From Acidimicrobiia bacterium (lineage in GTDB: Bacteria > Actinomycetota > Acidimicrobiia > IMCC26256 > PALSA-555), in the NCBI GenBank assembly GCA_022865365.1, contig JALHSW010000244.1:1-37367 (forward strand): 37,367 nucleotides of DNA, given 5' to 3'. The notes under the pieces are model-generated. The model was not told where the DNA came from. It ran no database searches and saw only the letters and a program-made list of their open reading frames with translations. How positions within the stretch are numbered: the first letter of the stretch is position 1; every line of letters starts with the position of its first letter. Positions 18,020 through 24,793 of this stretch are shown one piece after another. The translations under genes and the position numbers were made by a program.

Positions 18020-18786
18020 TGCGGCCCCGACCCCTGACGGCTGGCGCGCTCGCGTGCCTCATGCTCGTGGCTGCATGTTCCGGTGGTGATAGCTCGTCGA
18101 CGACGTCGGCGACCAAGGCCGCCACCTCGGACTCCCGCGCGTCGGGCGGACCCGGGTGTCAGCACATCGTGGCCGGCACCGAGAAGCGATCGACCACCCC
18201 CGGTGAAGATCTCCAGTTCCTGACGAGCGCGATCGCGGAGCCCAAGACCTGCTACGACAAGATCACCTTCGAGTTCGACCCTGGCGACGGGCCGGATCTC
18301 CCGCCCGGGTACACCGTCGAGTACCGCAAGCCGCCGTTCGTGGAGGGCGTCCACACCTCGACCGAGGGGTTCAAGGAAGCGAAGTACGTGCTGTACGTCG
18401 AGATACGTCCCGCGTCCACCACGGACAACCGTTTCTCGGGTCGGGGGATCACGACGTACAAGGGCAACTTGCGCCTCGGTCTGCAGGGCATGGAGCACAG
18501 CGTCATTGTCGAGTGGCTCGACACGGCTCCGCCGTCGGTCCCCGAGTCGATCGCGCCAGCGTCGACGACCACCACGATCCCCCGCGGATCGGGGTCGACG
18601 TCGACGACATCGTCGACCGTGGCCCCGCCTGCGCCGCCCGCGCCACCGACCACCTCGACGACGCTGGCGCCCAACGACCCCGCGACCAGTCGGGTCGTGT
18701 GGCTCATCGGGCTCGACTCGAAGCGGCCCTTCACGGTCGACGCGTCCAACCAACCGCCAAAGGTCAGCGTCTTGATCATGCACTGA
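18019..18786 (+). CDS. Lipoprotein with AMIN-like domain
   Basis: An exported lipoprotein of 255 residues. The signal peptide ends in the lipobox LVAAC with C20 as the lipidated residue, followed by a Ser/Thr-rich spacer. The mature part resembles the AMIN-like domain of actinobacterial lipoproteins: CYDKITFEFDPG, LPPGYTVEYRKPPF and, at the end, WLIGLDSKRPFTVD. A 60-residue Ser/Thr/Pro linker (about 175-235) separates the last strand from the rest of the domain, which is unusual. A role in the cell envelope, perhaps polysaccharide binding, is inferred from the family. The ATG at 18019 lies 6 nt after a TACGCT hexamer, so the mRNA is leaderless. Confidence 0.75.
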   Translation: MRPRPLTAGALACLMLVAACSGGDSSSTTSATKAATSDSRASGGPGCQHIVAGTEKRSTTPGEDLQFLTSAIAEPKTCYDKITFEFDPGDGPDLPPGYTVEYRKPPFVEGVHTSTEGFKEAKYVLYVEIRPASTTDNRFSGRGITTYKGNLRLGLQGMEHSVIVEWLDTAPPSVPESIAPASTTTTIPRGSGSTSTTSSTVAPPAPPAPPTTSTTLAPNDPATSRVVWLIGLDSKRPFTVDASNQPPKVSVLIMH

Positions 18787-18793
18787 CACGGCC

Positions 18794-19747
18794 TCAGGCG
18801 AGCAGGACGATCTTTCCGAGATTGCCGCCGCCCGCGAAGTGCTCGTAGGCCACCGTCGCGTCGGTCATCGGGTATTCCGCGGCGATCGGGACCTCCACCG
18901 AACCCGCCTCGAGGAGCGGGAGCACCGACCGCTCGACCGCCCGGGTTGCGGTCGCCTTGTCCTCGAGCGGGCGGGCGCGCAGTGTCGAGCCGTGGATCCG
19001 GCCGCGCTTGCCCATGAGCGTGAGGAGGTTGAGCTCGGCGCTGGCCCCGCCCCCGACCCCGATGACGGCGATGCGCCCGCCGCTCGCGAGCTGTTGGACG
19101 TCGGTGGCCAGGTTCGGTCCGCCGACCAGCTCCAGCACGACGTCGAACGGGCCCTTCGTTGAGAAGGCGTCGGGTTCGCAGACATCGACGACTCCGCACG
19201 AGGCGCCGATCTCCGCGACGGCGTCGCGCAGCCCGGGATTGCGGACCGTCGCCACGACGTGCGCTCCAGCGTGCGCCGCCAGCTGAATGCCGGCGATACC
19301 GACACCGCCGGCGGCACCGTGCACGAGGGCGCGCTCGCCGAGTGTGAGTTGACATTGGGAGAACAGCGCGTCGTGTGCCGTCGTGAACACCTCCGGGAAA
19401 CCACCCGCGGCGCTCCACCCAACGCCGTCGGGGACGGGGAGAGCGATGCGTTCGTGGACGATCGCGAGCTCCGCCTGCCCACCGCCACCCACGATCGCCA
19501 TCACCCGGTCTCCCACGGCGAAGCGGCTGACCCCCGGTCCGGTCGCGGCCACCTCACCGGCGAGCTCGAGGCCGGGGATGTCGGCGGGCGAACCGGGCGG
19601 CGCAGGGTAGAGCCCGTTGCGCTGCATCATGTCGGCGCCGTTGAGTCCGGCCGCCCGTACCCCCACGAGCAGCTCGCCGTGCCCGGGCTCGGGGTCGGGA
19701 TGCTCCTGGAACTCCAGGGCGCCGTCAACGATCGTCACTGCGCGCAT
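18794..19747 (-). CDS. NADPH:quinone oxidoreductase, zinc-independent MDR family
   Basis: A medium-chain reductase of 317 residues that likely reduces quinones or enones with NADPH. The sequence AGLNGADMMQRNGLYPAPPG is typical of the PIG3/QOR-type branch, and the cofactor motif HGAAGGVGIAG lies at about 143-153. The catalytic and structural zinc cysteines of alcohol dehydrogenases are absent, as expected for this branch. The ATG at 19747 lies 6 nt after TAGCCT, giving a leaderless start. It faces the lipoprotein gene tail-to-tail with a gap of 7 nt. Confidence 0.87.
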   Translation of the reverse strand: MRAVTIVDGALEFQEHPDPEPGHGELLVGVRAAGLNGADMMQRNGLYPAPPGSPADIPGLELAGEVAATGPGVSRFAVGDRVMAIVGGGGQAELAIVHERIALPVPDGVGWSAAGGFPEVFTTAHDALFSQCQLTLGERALVHGAAGGVGIAGIQLAAHAGAHVVATVRNPGLRDAVAEIGASCGVVDVCEPDAFSTKGPFDVVLELVGGPNLATDVQQLASGGRIAVIGVGGGASAELNLLTLMGKRGRIHGSTLRARPLEDKATATRAVERSVLPLLEAGSVEVPIAAEYPMTDATVAYEHFAGGGNLGKIVLLA

Positions 19748-19759
19748 GGCGGGAGGCTA
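19747..19759 (-). promoter_or_regulatory. Leaderless promoter of the quinone oxidoreductase gene
   Basis: TAGCCT at 19759-19754 (minus strand) ends 6 nt before the ATG at 19747. Confidence 0.55.
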
Positions 19760-19800
19760 CGTGCTCCTACAAGACGGGTCGCCGAATACGGATCGAGGGG

Positions 19801-19814
19801 TACCGTCACCTCTG
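19801..19814 (+). promoter_or_regulatory. Leaderless promoter of the small Cys-rich gene
   Basis: TACCGT at 19801-19806 ends 7 nt before the GTG at 19814. Confidence 0.55.
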
Positions 19815-20173
19815 TGTCCCGCGAGTCGCTCGTGTTCTTCGACGACGAAGCCAACGAGGTGGTCCTCGACGAGGGCGAGGCTGCGAGCCTGCACGAGCTC
19901 ACCGATGGGCTGGAATCAGCGACGGTGTCGGCGTGCCAGCAGTGCCGGAGTCGAGTGCTCGCGTGCGTGGCCCTCGTCGACGTCCTCGATGATGCCCCGC
20001 CACATCCACGCTCGGGGGAGCTCGTCGACCTCGCAGAGGAAGCGCCGACGCCGCACCTGTTCGTGCAGGACCTCATCTCGGGCTGTCGGCATCGTGTGTG
20101 GCGTGATCCCGGATACGCGGAGTGGCGCGGGGCACTCGACGAACTGCTCGGCGAACCGCGCGGCGTCCATTGA
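19814..20173 (+). CDS. Small Cys-rich protein of unknown function
   Basis: I do not recognise this 119-residue protein. It has three cysteines, C41-x2-C44 and C51, and a later C91-x-H93, which could bind zinc. The rest is acidic and Leu-rich with no signal peptide or membrane segment, so it is probably cytoplasmic. The start is well supported: TACCGT at 19801-19806 ends 7 nt before the GTG at 19814, the same spacing as other leaderless genes here. It stands alone, divergent from the quinone reductase and convergent with the DsbA-like gene. Confidence 0.7.
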   Translation: MSRESLVFFDDEANEVVLDEGEAASLHELTDGLESATVSACQQCRSRVLACVALVDVLDDAPPHPRSGELVDLAEEAPTPHLFVQDLISGCRHRVWRDPGYAEWRGALDELLGEPRGVH

Positions 20174-20189
20174 TTGAGGGCAGGTCGGC

Positions 20190-20777
20190 CTAGCGTTCGA
20201 CTGAGGGGCGCTTGAACTCGTTGAGCCGAGTCCACGAGAGCAGCTCGAGCATCCGTTCGAGATCGTCGACGCGGCCGCGCTCCATGAACCGCACGAACGC
20301 GGCATCGTCGCCGTCGATGAACGTCGGCACGCCCCAGACGCCCCAGCGGTCGACGGCTTCGCTGTGCTCTGCGGCGAGCGTCTTGAGCGGTCGGCCGCTC
20401 TCGACCTCGGCCGCGACCGCGTCGGCGTCGAGCCCGACCGACCCGACCACGTCTCGGAGCACGTCCTCGCGCCCGAGCTTGAGGCCGTGGTCGTGGCGGG
20501 CGGCGAAGAGCGCGACGTGCGCGTCGAGAAAGTGGTCGGGGAAGGCGTCGCGGACCGCGAGGCCGTAGAGCAGCGCGAGGACCCCGGTGCCCCGCTCGTT
20601 CGGCGCCCGGTCCCACACGGCCGGCTCGCCGTCTGCGATGTGTACCTGATCGAGCGAGAAGGGGAGGAAGCGCGCGTCGAGGTCGGCACCCTCCTGGATC
20701 GCCGTGACCACAGCGGCGTTGCCGTTGTAGGCGAAGGGGCATCGGTAGTCGAAGGTGACGGCAACGGCGCGGGTCAT
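20190..20777 (-). CDS. DsbA-family thioredoxin-like protein (FrnE/HCCA isomerase type)
   Basis: A thioredoxin-fold protein of 195 residues in the DsbA/FrnE/2-hydroxychromene-2-carboxylate isomerase group. The N-terminal strand is followed by DYRCPFAYNGNA, where only one cysteine of the CxxC remains, so dithiol oxidase activity is unlikely. The cis-Pro loop is GVWGVPTFIDGDDAAF. No signal peptide is seen, which suggests a cytoplasmic glutathione- or mycothiol-S-transferase-like or isomerase role. I choose the ATG at 20777 because GGAGGAG lies 6 nt upstream; the ATG at 20792 would start inside the TAAGAT hexamer. Confidence 0.78.
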   Translation of the reverse strand: MTRAVAVTFDYRCPFAYNGNAAVVTAIQEGADLDARFLPFSLDQVHIADGEPAVWDRAPNERGTGVLALLYGLAVRDAFPDHFLDAHVALFAARHDHGLKLGREDVLRDVVGSVGLDADAVAAEVESGRPLKTLAAEHSEAVDRWGVWGVPTFIDGDDAAFVRFMERGRVDDLERMLELLSWTRLNEFKRPSVER

Positions 20778-20877
20778 GGCGAGCTCCTCCATCTTACGCT
20801 GACAGGCAGCGGCTCACCCACGGTAACCCGACCCGCTGAGTCGGCGTTCCCCCGGATGAATCGGTCGGGGTTGCGGG

Positions 20878-21405
20878 TCACCGCACGAATCGTCGGGCGA
20901 CGGCGCCCAGCGCCAACCCGAGCGCGGCTCCGGCAGCCACGTCTGAGGCGTGGTGCATGCGCACGTAGACGCGACTCGACGCCACCAGCGCCGCGAGGGT
21001 GAACCACGCCGGCGCGGTCCGCCGGTCGCTCAGGACGGTCGCGCACATGAACGCCGTGGCTGCGTGGCCCGACGGGAACGACGACGTGATCGGACGACGC
21101 ATCCCGTAGGGCAAGGGGTCCTCGTGCTCGAAGTGCTCCGGCGGTCGCTCTCGTCGGAACAACGATTTGACGAACCCGTTCGTGATTGCCGATTCGATCC
21201 CGAGCGCCAGACTGAAGCGCACCGCGGCGCGCGGGTCGCGGCGCACGAGCGCGCGGCCCGCGCCGATCGCGTGCCAGAGCATCCCGTGGTCGGCGGCACT
21301 CGACAGCCCGTAGAAGACACGATCCAGTGCCGGCGAGCGGTGCGGCTCGATCCACGCGTCGACGCGCTCATCGAGCACGGCGAAGCGTTCCTGCGCGTCG
21401 ACCAT
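20878..21405 (-). CDS. PAP2-family phosphatase
   Basis: A membrane-associated acid phosphatase-like protein of about 175 residues. All three PAP2 signature motifs are present: KSLFRRERP, SFPSGHAATAF and SRVYVRMHHASD. Hydrophobic segments between and after them suggest membrane insertion. It could dephosphorylate a lipid such as undecaprenyl pyrophosphate or phosphatidate. Two starts are credible. The ATG at 21405 is 8 nt after TAGCAT (21414-21419) and would be leaderless. The ATG at 21435 lies in a 14-nt repeat and adds ten residues; it would be reached by ribosomes finishing the upstream nitrilase gene. Both may be used. Confidence 0.85.
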   Translation of the reverse strand: MVDAQERFAVLDERVDAWIEPHRSPALDRVFYGLSSAADHGMLWHAIGAGRALVRRDPRAAVRFSLALGIESAITNGFVKSLFRRERPPEHFEHEDPLPYGMRRPITSSFPSGHAATAFMCATVLSDRRTAPAWFTLAALVASSRVYVRMHHASDVAAGAALGLALGAVARRFVR

Positions 21406-21419
21406 CGTCGACGATGCTA
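21405..21419 (-). promoter_or_regulatory. Leaderless promoter of the PAP2 gene
   Basis: TAGCAT at 21419-21414 (minus strand) ends 8 nt before the ATG at 21405. It lies inside the longer PAP2 frame that starts at 21435. Confidence 0.45.
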
Positions 21420-21426
21420 CCGGCGG

Positions 21427-21454
21427 CTCGATCATCAGCCCTCGATCATCAGCC
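21427..21454 (-). repeat. 14-nt tandem repeat forming a stop-start chain at the nitrilase/PAP2 junction
   Basis: Two identical 14-nt units on the minus strand (GGCTGATGATCGAG), followed upstream by a shorter related end (CTCGAG). The nitrilase stop TGA (21451-21449) overlaps an ATG at 21449. That ATG opens a mini-ORF (ATG ATC GAG GGC TGA) whose stop overlaps the ATG at 21435, which is the long start of the PAP2 gene. Both junctions have the form TGATG. Confidence 0.85.
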
Positions 21455-22402
21455 CTCGAGCAGGGTCCCGTACGTGTCGGGGCGACGCGTGGTGAGCAAC
21501 GGAAAGAGGGTGAGCCAGTCTCGTCTCGCGTCGAGGTCGAGGTCGACGACGAGCACGCACGGCTCGTCGCGCGGCGCCTGCGCGAGGACGCGTCCGTACG
21601 GGTCGCACACGAACGACGAACCGTAGAACCGCAAGGAGCCCTCGACCCCGACGCGGTTCACCACCACCATGTGCAGGCCGTTCGCGATCGCGTTCCCGGT
21701 GATGACCCGCTCCCAGAGGGGCTCGGTGTCGAAGCCGGGATGGTCGGGCTCGCTCCCGATCGCCGTCGGGTACACGACAACGTCGGCGCCGGCGAGAGAG
21801 TAGGCCCGCGCGACCTCCGGGAACCACTGATCCCAGCAGGTCGGGAAGCCGAACGTCGCGCCGGCGAGCGGGATCGTCGGGTAGCCGGTGTCGCCGCCGC
21901 GGAACCAGCGGTCCTCGAAGTAGCCCTCGGTGACGGGGAGGTGGACCTTGCGGGTGCGGGCGACGAGCTCGCCCGATGGTGCGACGCAGATCGCGGTGTT
22001 GAAGCCGCGCCGGTCGTGGGTGCCGGTGGTGGCGTCGGCTTCTGGCGCGGCCTCGTAGAGCGATGCGTGCACGGACACGCCCGTCGTCCGGGCGAGGTGG
22101 GAGGCGAGCTCGTAGGTCGGCCCGCCGGGGAGCTGCTCTGGTGCGGCGCGAACGCCGAGCACCGTGGCGCCCGGCCCTGCGGGGTCAACGGCGAAGTACG
22201 GGGAGAGCGTCAGCTCCATCAGGCAGACGACCGCCGCACCTTCATGGGCCGCGAGGTGCACGCCCTCGGCGATCGCGGCCGCGTGCTCCTCCGGATTGGC
22301 ATGCCAGCGGTGTTGCACGAGCCCGACGCGCAGCGTGCCTCGCGTGGGGGCATCGACGCGGGCCGGTGACGTGGACGGACCCAGGGAGCGGAGCACTCGC
22401 AC
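21449..22402 (-). CDS. Nitrilase-family carbon-nitrogen hydrolase, N-carbamoylputrescine amidase-like
   Basis: A cytoplasmic amidase of 317 residues. The Glu-Lys-Cys triad is visible as E63 (LMELTLSPYF), K152 (RTRKVHLP) and C189 (PTCWDQWFPE). The TCWDQWFPE context and FEDRWFRGGD are like N-carbamoylputrescine amidases (AguB), which make putrescine in polyamine synthesis; beta-ureidopropionase is a close alternative. About 22 extra residues precede the first core strand, so the true start may be later than the GTG at 22402. The stop lies in the 14-nt repeat that leads into the PAP2 gene. Confidence 0.83.
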   Translation of the reverse strand: MRVLRSLGPSTSPARVDAPTRGTLRVGLVQHRWHANPEEHAAAIAEGVHLAAHEGAAVVCLMELTLSPYFAVDPAGPGATVLGVRAAPEQLPGGPTYELASHLARTTGVSVHASLYEAAPEADATTGTHDRRGFNTAICVAPSGELVARTRKVHLPVTEGYFEDRWFRGGDTGYPTIPLAGATFGFPTCWDQWFPEVARAYSLAGADVVVYPTAIGSEPDHPGFDTEPLWERVITGNAIANGLHMVVVNRVGVEGSLRFYGSSFVCDPYGRVLAQAPRDEPCVLVVDLDLDARRDWLTLFPLLTTRRPDTYGTLLEG

Positions 22403-22421
22403 ATCACCAGTCTCGCGTCAG

Positions 22422-22435
22422 TACGCTGGGCGCGA
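22422..22435 (+). promoter_or_regulatory. Leaderless promoter of the small membrane protein gene
   Basis: TACGCT at 22422-22427 ends 7 nt before the ATG at 22435. Confidence 0.55.
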
Positions 22436-22662
22436 TGCCGTGGGATCCCGACCGCCGTGCGGAGCCGCGCCTGCTCGGGGCGCAGTTCTGCGTCTGCGTC
22501 GTGGTCTGGACGGCGATCACCTTCCTGCTGGCGGGCGCCATCAGCGGCGATGGCTTCATCGCGGCCGTCGTGACCGGCGTGGTGCTCGTGGTGGTGAGCT
22601 GGATGCTCGTGAAGCTGGGCTGGGACCACGGGCCGAGCCGCTCCTCGGATCCGGGCGGCTGA
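22435..22662 (+). CDS. Small membrane protein
   Basis: A 75-residue protein with two hydrophobic segments (about residues 17-38 and 42-61), a charged N-terminus and a C-terminus rich in Gly, Pro and Ser. Function unknown. The start is convincing: a TACGCT hexamer at 22422-22427 is 7 nt before the ATG at 22435. The gene is divergent from the nitrilase gene and converges on the RecB-like nuclease, with only 3 nt between the stops. Confidence 0.68.
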   Translation: MPWDPDRRAEPRLLGAQFCVCVVVWTAITFLLAGAISGDGFIAAVVTGVVLVVVSWMLVKLGWDHGPSRSSDPGG

Positions 22663-22665
22663 GGT

Positions 22666-23505
22666 TCAGCCGGCGGCGACGGGGAGTGCCGGCTCGATCA
22701 CCCTGCCGGGGCCGCGCAGCTCGAGCGCCTGCTCGGGGTCGCCACCGTACGCGGGGCAGTAGGGCTTGAACGTGCAGAAGTCGCACAGCCTGCTCGTCCG
22801 AGCTCGGAAGTCGTCGCGCGCACACGCCCCCTCGATCGCCGCCCAAAGCGCGGTCGTCTTGCGCGCGACACCGCGACAGCTCTGCTCGGTTGGGGTGGCG
22901 ATGATCGCCTCGGGCTTCGAGAGGTAGAGCAGCTGCACGCGCGCCGGCCGCTTCCCGAGCGTCTCCTCGCAGAGCAGCGCGTAGATGTGCACCCCGCCGA
23001 GGCTCTTGGACTCGAAGAACTCCGACGGGACCCTGCCGGTCTTGTAGTCGGTGACGACGAGCTCACCGTCGGCGTCGAGCTCGAGGCGGTCGATGATGCC
23101 GCGGATGCGCACCTTCCCGAGGTCGGCCTGGAGCTTGAGCTCGAGACCGATCGGGTGCACGGTCGTGGGATCCTCGAGTTCGAAGTAGCGCCGCACCAGC
23201 TCCTCGGCTTCGGCGTGGAAACGGGCGCGCTCCTCGTCGGTGAGATCGAGGTCGGCGAACTCGGAATCGTCGACGAGCTGGGTTCGGGCGACGTCGAGGT
23301 CGGCCAGCGCCGCGTCGATCGTGCGGTCGGTGGGGGGTCGGCACATCATCAGCTCGAGCGCCCGGTGGACCAGGGTGCCCTTGGATGCAGCCGGCGACGG
23401 GGGTTCCGGGAGGCGATCGAGGTACGAGAACTTGTAGGCGAGCGGGCACTGCTTGAAGCTCGAGATCGAGCTCGGCGAGACGGAGTAGGGCATCGCGCGA
23501 CTCAT
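22666..23505 (-). CDS. RecB-family PD-(D/E)XK nuclease with Fe-S cluster
   Basis: A single-domain nuclease of 279 residues, like Cas4 and the AddB/RecB nuclease domain. The catalytic set is H47 (GTLVHRALE), D139 (RGIIDRLEL), D153 and K155 (VVTDYKTGR). A 4Fe-4S site is likely formed by C20 (SSFKQC) and C241, C244 and C250 (CDFCTFKPYC). Similar stand-alone proteins are widespread in actinobacteria and are presumed to act in DNA repair. There is no CRISPR array or cas gene nearby, so a Cas4 role is unlikely. The ATG at 23505 is 6 nt after TACCCT, so leaderless; a longer frame to 23712 lacks such support. Confidence 0.85.
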   Translation of the reverse strand: MSRAMPYSVSPSSISSFKQCPLAYKFSYLDRLPEPPSPAASKGTLVHRALELMMCRPPTDRTIDAALADLDVARTQLVDDSEFADLDLTDEERARFHAEAEELVRRYFELEDPTTVHPIGLELKLQADLGKVRIRGIIDRLELDADGELVVTDYKTGRVPSEFFESKSLGGVHIYALLCEETLGKRPARVQLLYLSKPEAIIATPTEQSCRGVARKTTALWAAIEGACARDDFRARTSRLCDFCTFKPYCPAYGGDPEQALELRGPGRVIEPALPVAAG

Positions 23506-23517
23506 GTGCGGAGGGTA
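23505..23517 (-). promoter_or_regulatory. Leaderless promoter of the RecB-like nuclease gene
   Basis: TACCCT at 23517-23512 (minus strand) ends 6 nt before the ATG at 23505. Confidence 0.55.
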
Positions 23518-23589
23518 CCGCCGGGGTGTGACGCCAACGTGGACTGCTTTTCCTGGTCCCGTCGCCCCACCCTGGGGTTGGTGCACCGT

Positions 23590-23595
23590 TACGCT
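23590..23595 (+). promoter_or_regulatory. -10 element of the monooxygenase gene at 23655
   Basis: TACGCT matches TANNNT. Transcription from about 23602 would place the whole 14-nt array in the mRNA leader. Confidence 0.4.
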
Positions 23596-23617
23596 CCCAG
23601 GCGCACCGACACCAGGT

Positions 23618-23659
23618 GAGCGGAGCATGACGAGCGTGGCATGAGGAGCGTGGCATGAA
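23618..23659 (+). repeat. 14-nt tandem repeat forming a stop-start chain before a monooxygenase gene
   Basis: Three consecutive 14-nt units: 23618-23631 (11 of 14 bases like the next), 23632-23645 and 23646-23659 (13 of 14 identical; GAGCGTGGCATGAG). Each has an ATG in the same place, at 23627, 23641 and 23655. The first two open mini-ORFs (ATG ACG AGC GTG GCA TGA and ATG AGG AGC GTG GCA TGA) whose stops overlap the next ATG as ATGA. The third ATG is the start of the gene. A GTG at 23616 opens one more such mini-ORF that ends on the first ATG. Confidence 0.88.
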
Positions 23660-24665
23660 AGTGGATGGCGGGATCCCCTCGGTCGGGATCGACGAGATCG
23701 CGCGCGTCGCACGGGAGCTCGAGGACGTCGGGTACGACGGCGGGCTCACGGCGGAGATGAACCACGATCCGTTCCTCCCGCTGGTGATCGCCGCCGAGCA
23801 CACCGAGCGCCTCGAGCTGGGCACCGGGATCGCGGTCGCCTTCGCGCGGAACCCGATGACCCTGGCGAACATCGGGTACGACCTCCAGATGTTCGCCAAG
23901 GGACGGTTCCGGCTCGGCCTCGGCAGCCAGATCAAGGCGCACATCGAGAAGCGCTTCTCGATGCCGTGGTCGCATCCCGCGCCCCGCATGCGCGAGCTGA
24001 TCCTGGCCACGCGCGCGATCTGGGACTGCTGGAACGACGGCACGCCGCTCGACTTCCGTGGCGAGTTCTACCGGCACACGCTGATGACGCCGTTCTTCGT
24101 GCCCGGCCCGAACCCCTACTCCAACCCCAAGATCTCCCTCGCGGCGGTCGGGACCCACATGACCGAGGTGGCGGCCGAGGTGGCCGACGGCGTCATCCTC
24201 CACGCGTTCACGACCGAGCGCTATGTGCGCGAGGTCACCCTGCCCGCGCTCGAGCGCGGGTTCGAGAGAGGTGGCAGGCAACGCAGCGACTTCGAGATCT
24301 CGGGACCGCTCTTCATCGTGTCGGGTGCGAACGAGGAGGAGCTCGAGAAGGCCCGGCAAGGCACGAAGCAGCAGATCGCGTTCTACGGCTCCACCCCCGC
24401 CTACCGCGGCGTCCTCGAGCTCCACGGCTGGGGCGACCTGCAGGACGAGCTGAACCGACTGTCGAAGCAGGGGGAGTGGGTCGCGATGGGCGACCTCATC
24501 ACCGACGACATCCTCGACGCGTTCGCCATCGTTGCCGAGCCCGAGGACATTCCCAAGGCGATGCTTGCCCGCTACGGCGACATCGTCGATCGGCTGTCGT
24601 TCTACGCGCCGTACCGGAGCGATCCGGACCGGTGGCGCCAGGTACTCGCCGGATTCCGGGAGTAG
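23655..24665 (+). CDS. F420-dependent luciferase-like oxidoreductase (TIGR03617-like)
   Basis: A TIM-barrel oxidoreductase of 336 residues in the luciferase-like monooxygenase (LLM) superfamily, most like the F420-dependent group. Typical segments are ELEDVGYDGGLTAEMNHDPFLPL, LELGTGIAVAFARNPMTLA and FRLGLGSQIKAHIEKRFSMPW, which shape the cofactor site. The substrate is unknown; relatives reduce or oxidise a range of organic compounds in actinobacteria. The start ATG at 23655 is the last of a series of ATGs in a 14-nt tandem repeat. A TACGCT hexamer at 23590-23595 is the likely promoter, with a leader of about 50 nt that contains the repeat. Confidence 0.85.
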   Translation: MKVDGGIPSVGIDEIARVARELEDVGYDGGLTAEMNHDPFLPLVIAAEHTERLELGTGIAVAFARNPMTLANIGYDLQMFAKGRFRLGLGSQIKAHIEKRFSMPWSHPAPRMRELILATRAIWDCWNDGTPLDFRGEFYRHTLMTPFFVPGPNPYSNPKISLAAVGTHMTEVAAEVADGVILHAFTTERYVREVTLPALERGFERGGRQRSDFEISGPLFIVSGANEEELEKARQGTKQQIAFYGSTPAYRGVLELHGWGDLQDELNRLSKQGEWVAMGDLITDDILDAFAIVAEPEDIPKAMLARYGDIVDRLSFYAPYRSDPDRWRQVLAGFRE

Positions 24666-24728
24666 GGCTCGAGACCAGCCCCACTGACGCAGCGCCCCGC
24701 CCCGCCCCCGGCCGTGTGGTCGATCGTT

Positions 24729-24745
24729 CTCAGGTTCGGCTCAGG
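24729..24745 (+). promoter_or_regulatory. CTCAGG direct repeat, candidate OmpR-type operator
   Basis: Two identical hexamers, CTCAGG at 24729-24734 and 24740-24745, are 11 bp apart, one helical turn. That is the layout bound by dimers of OmpR/PhoB-family response regulators. They lie just ahead of a weak -10-like CACACT (24755-24760) and upstream of the Gly-rich membrane protein gene. The regulator is not in the window. Confidence 0.4.
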
Positions 24746-24793
24746 TCGCATCGCCACACTGCGGAGGTTCAATCCCCCAGTGAGGAGATCTGC

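Noticed and set aside
22666..23505. RecB-like nuclease considered as Cas4 of a CRISPR-Cas system
   Set aside because: No repeats, cas1 or cas2 are near; stand-alone nucleases of this type are common in actinobacteria.
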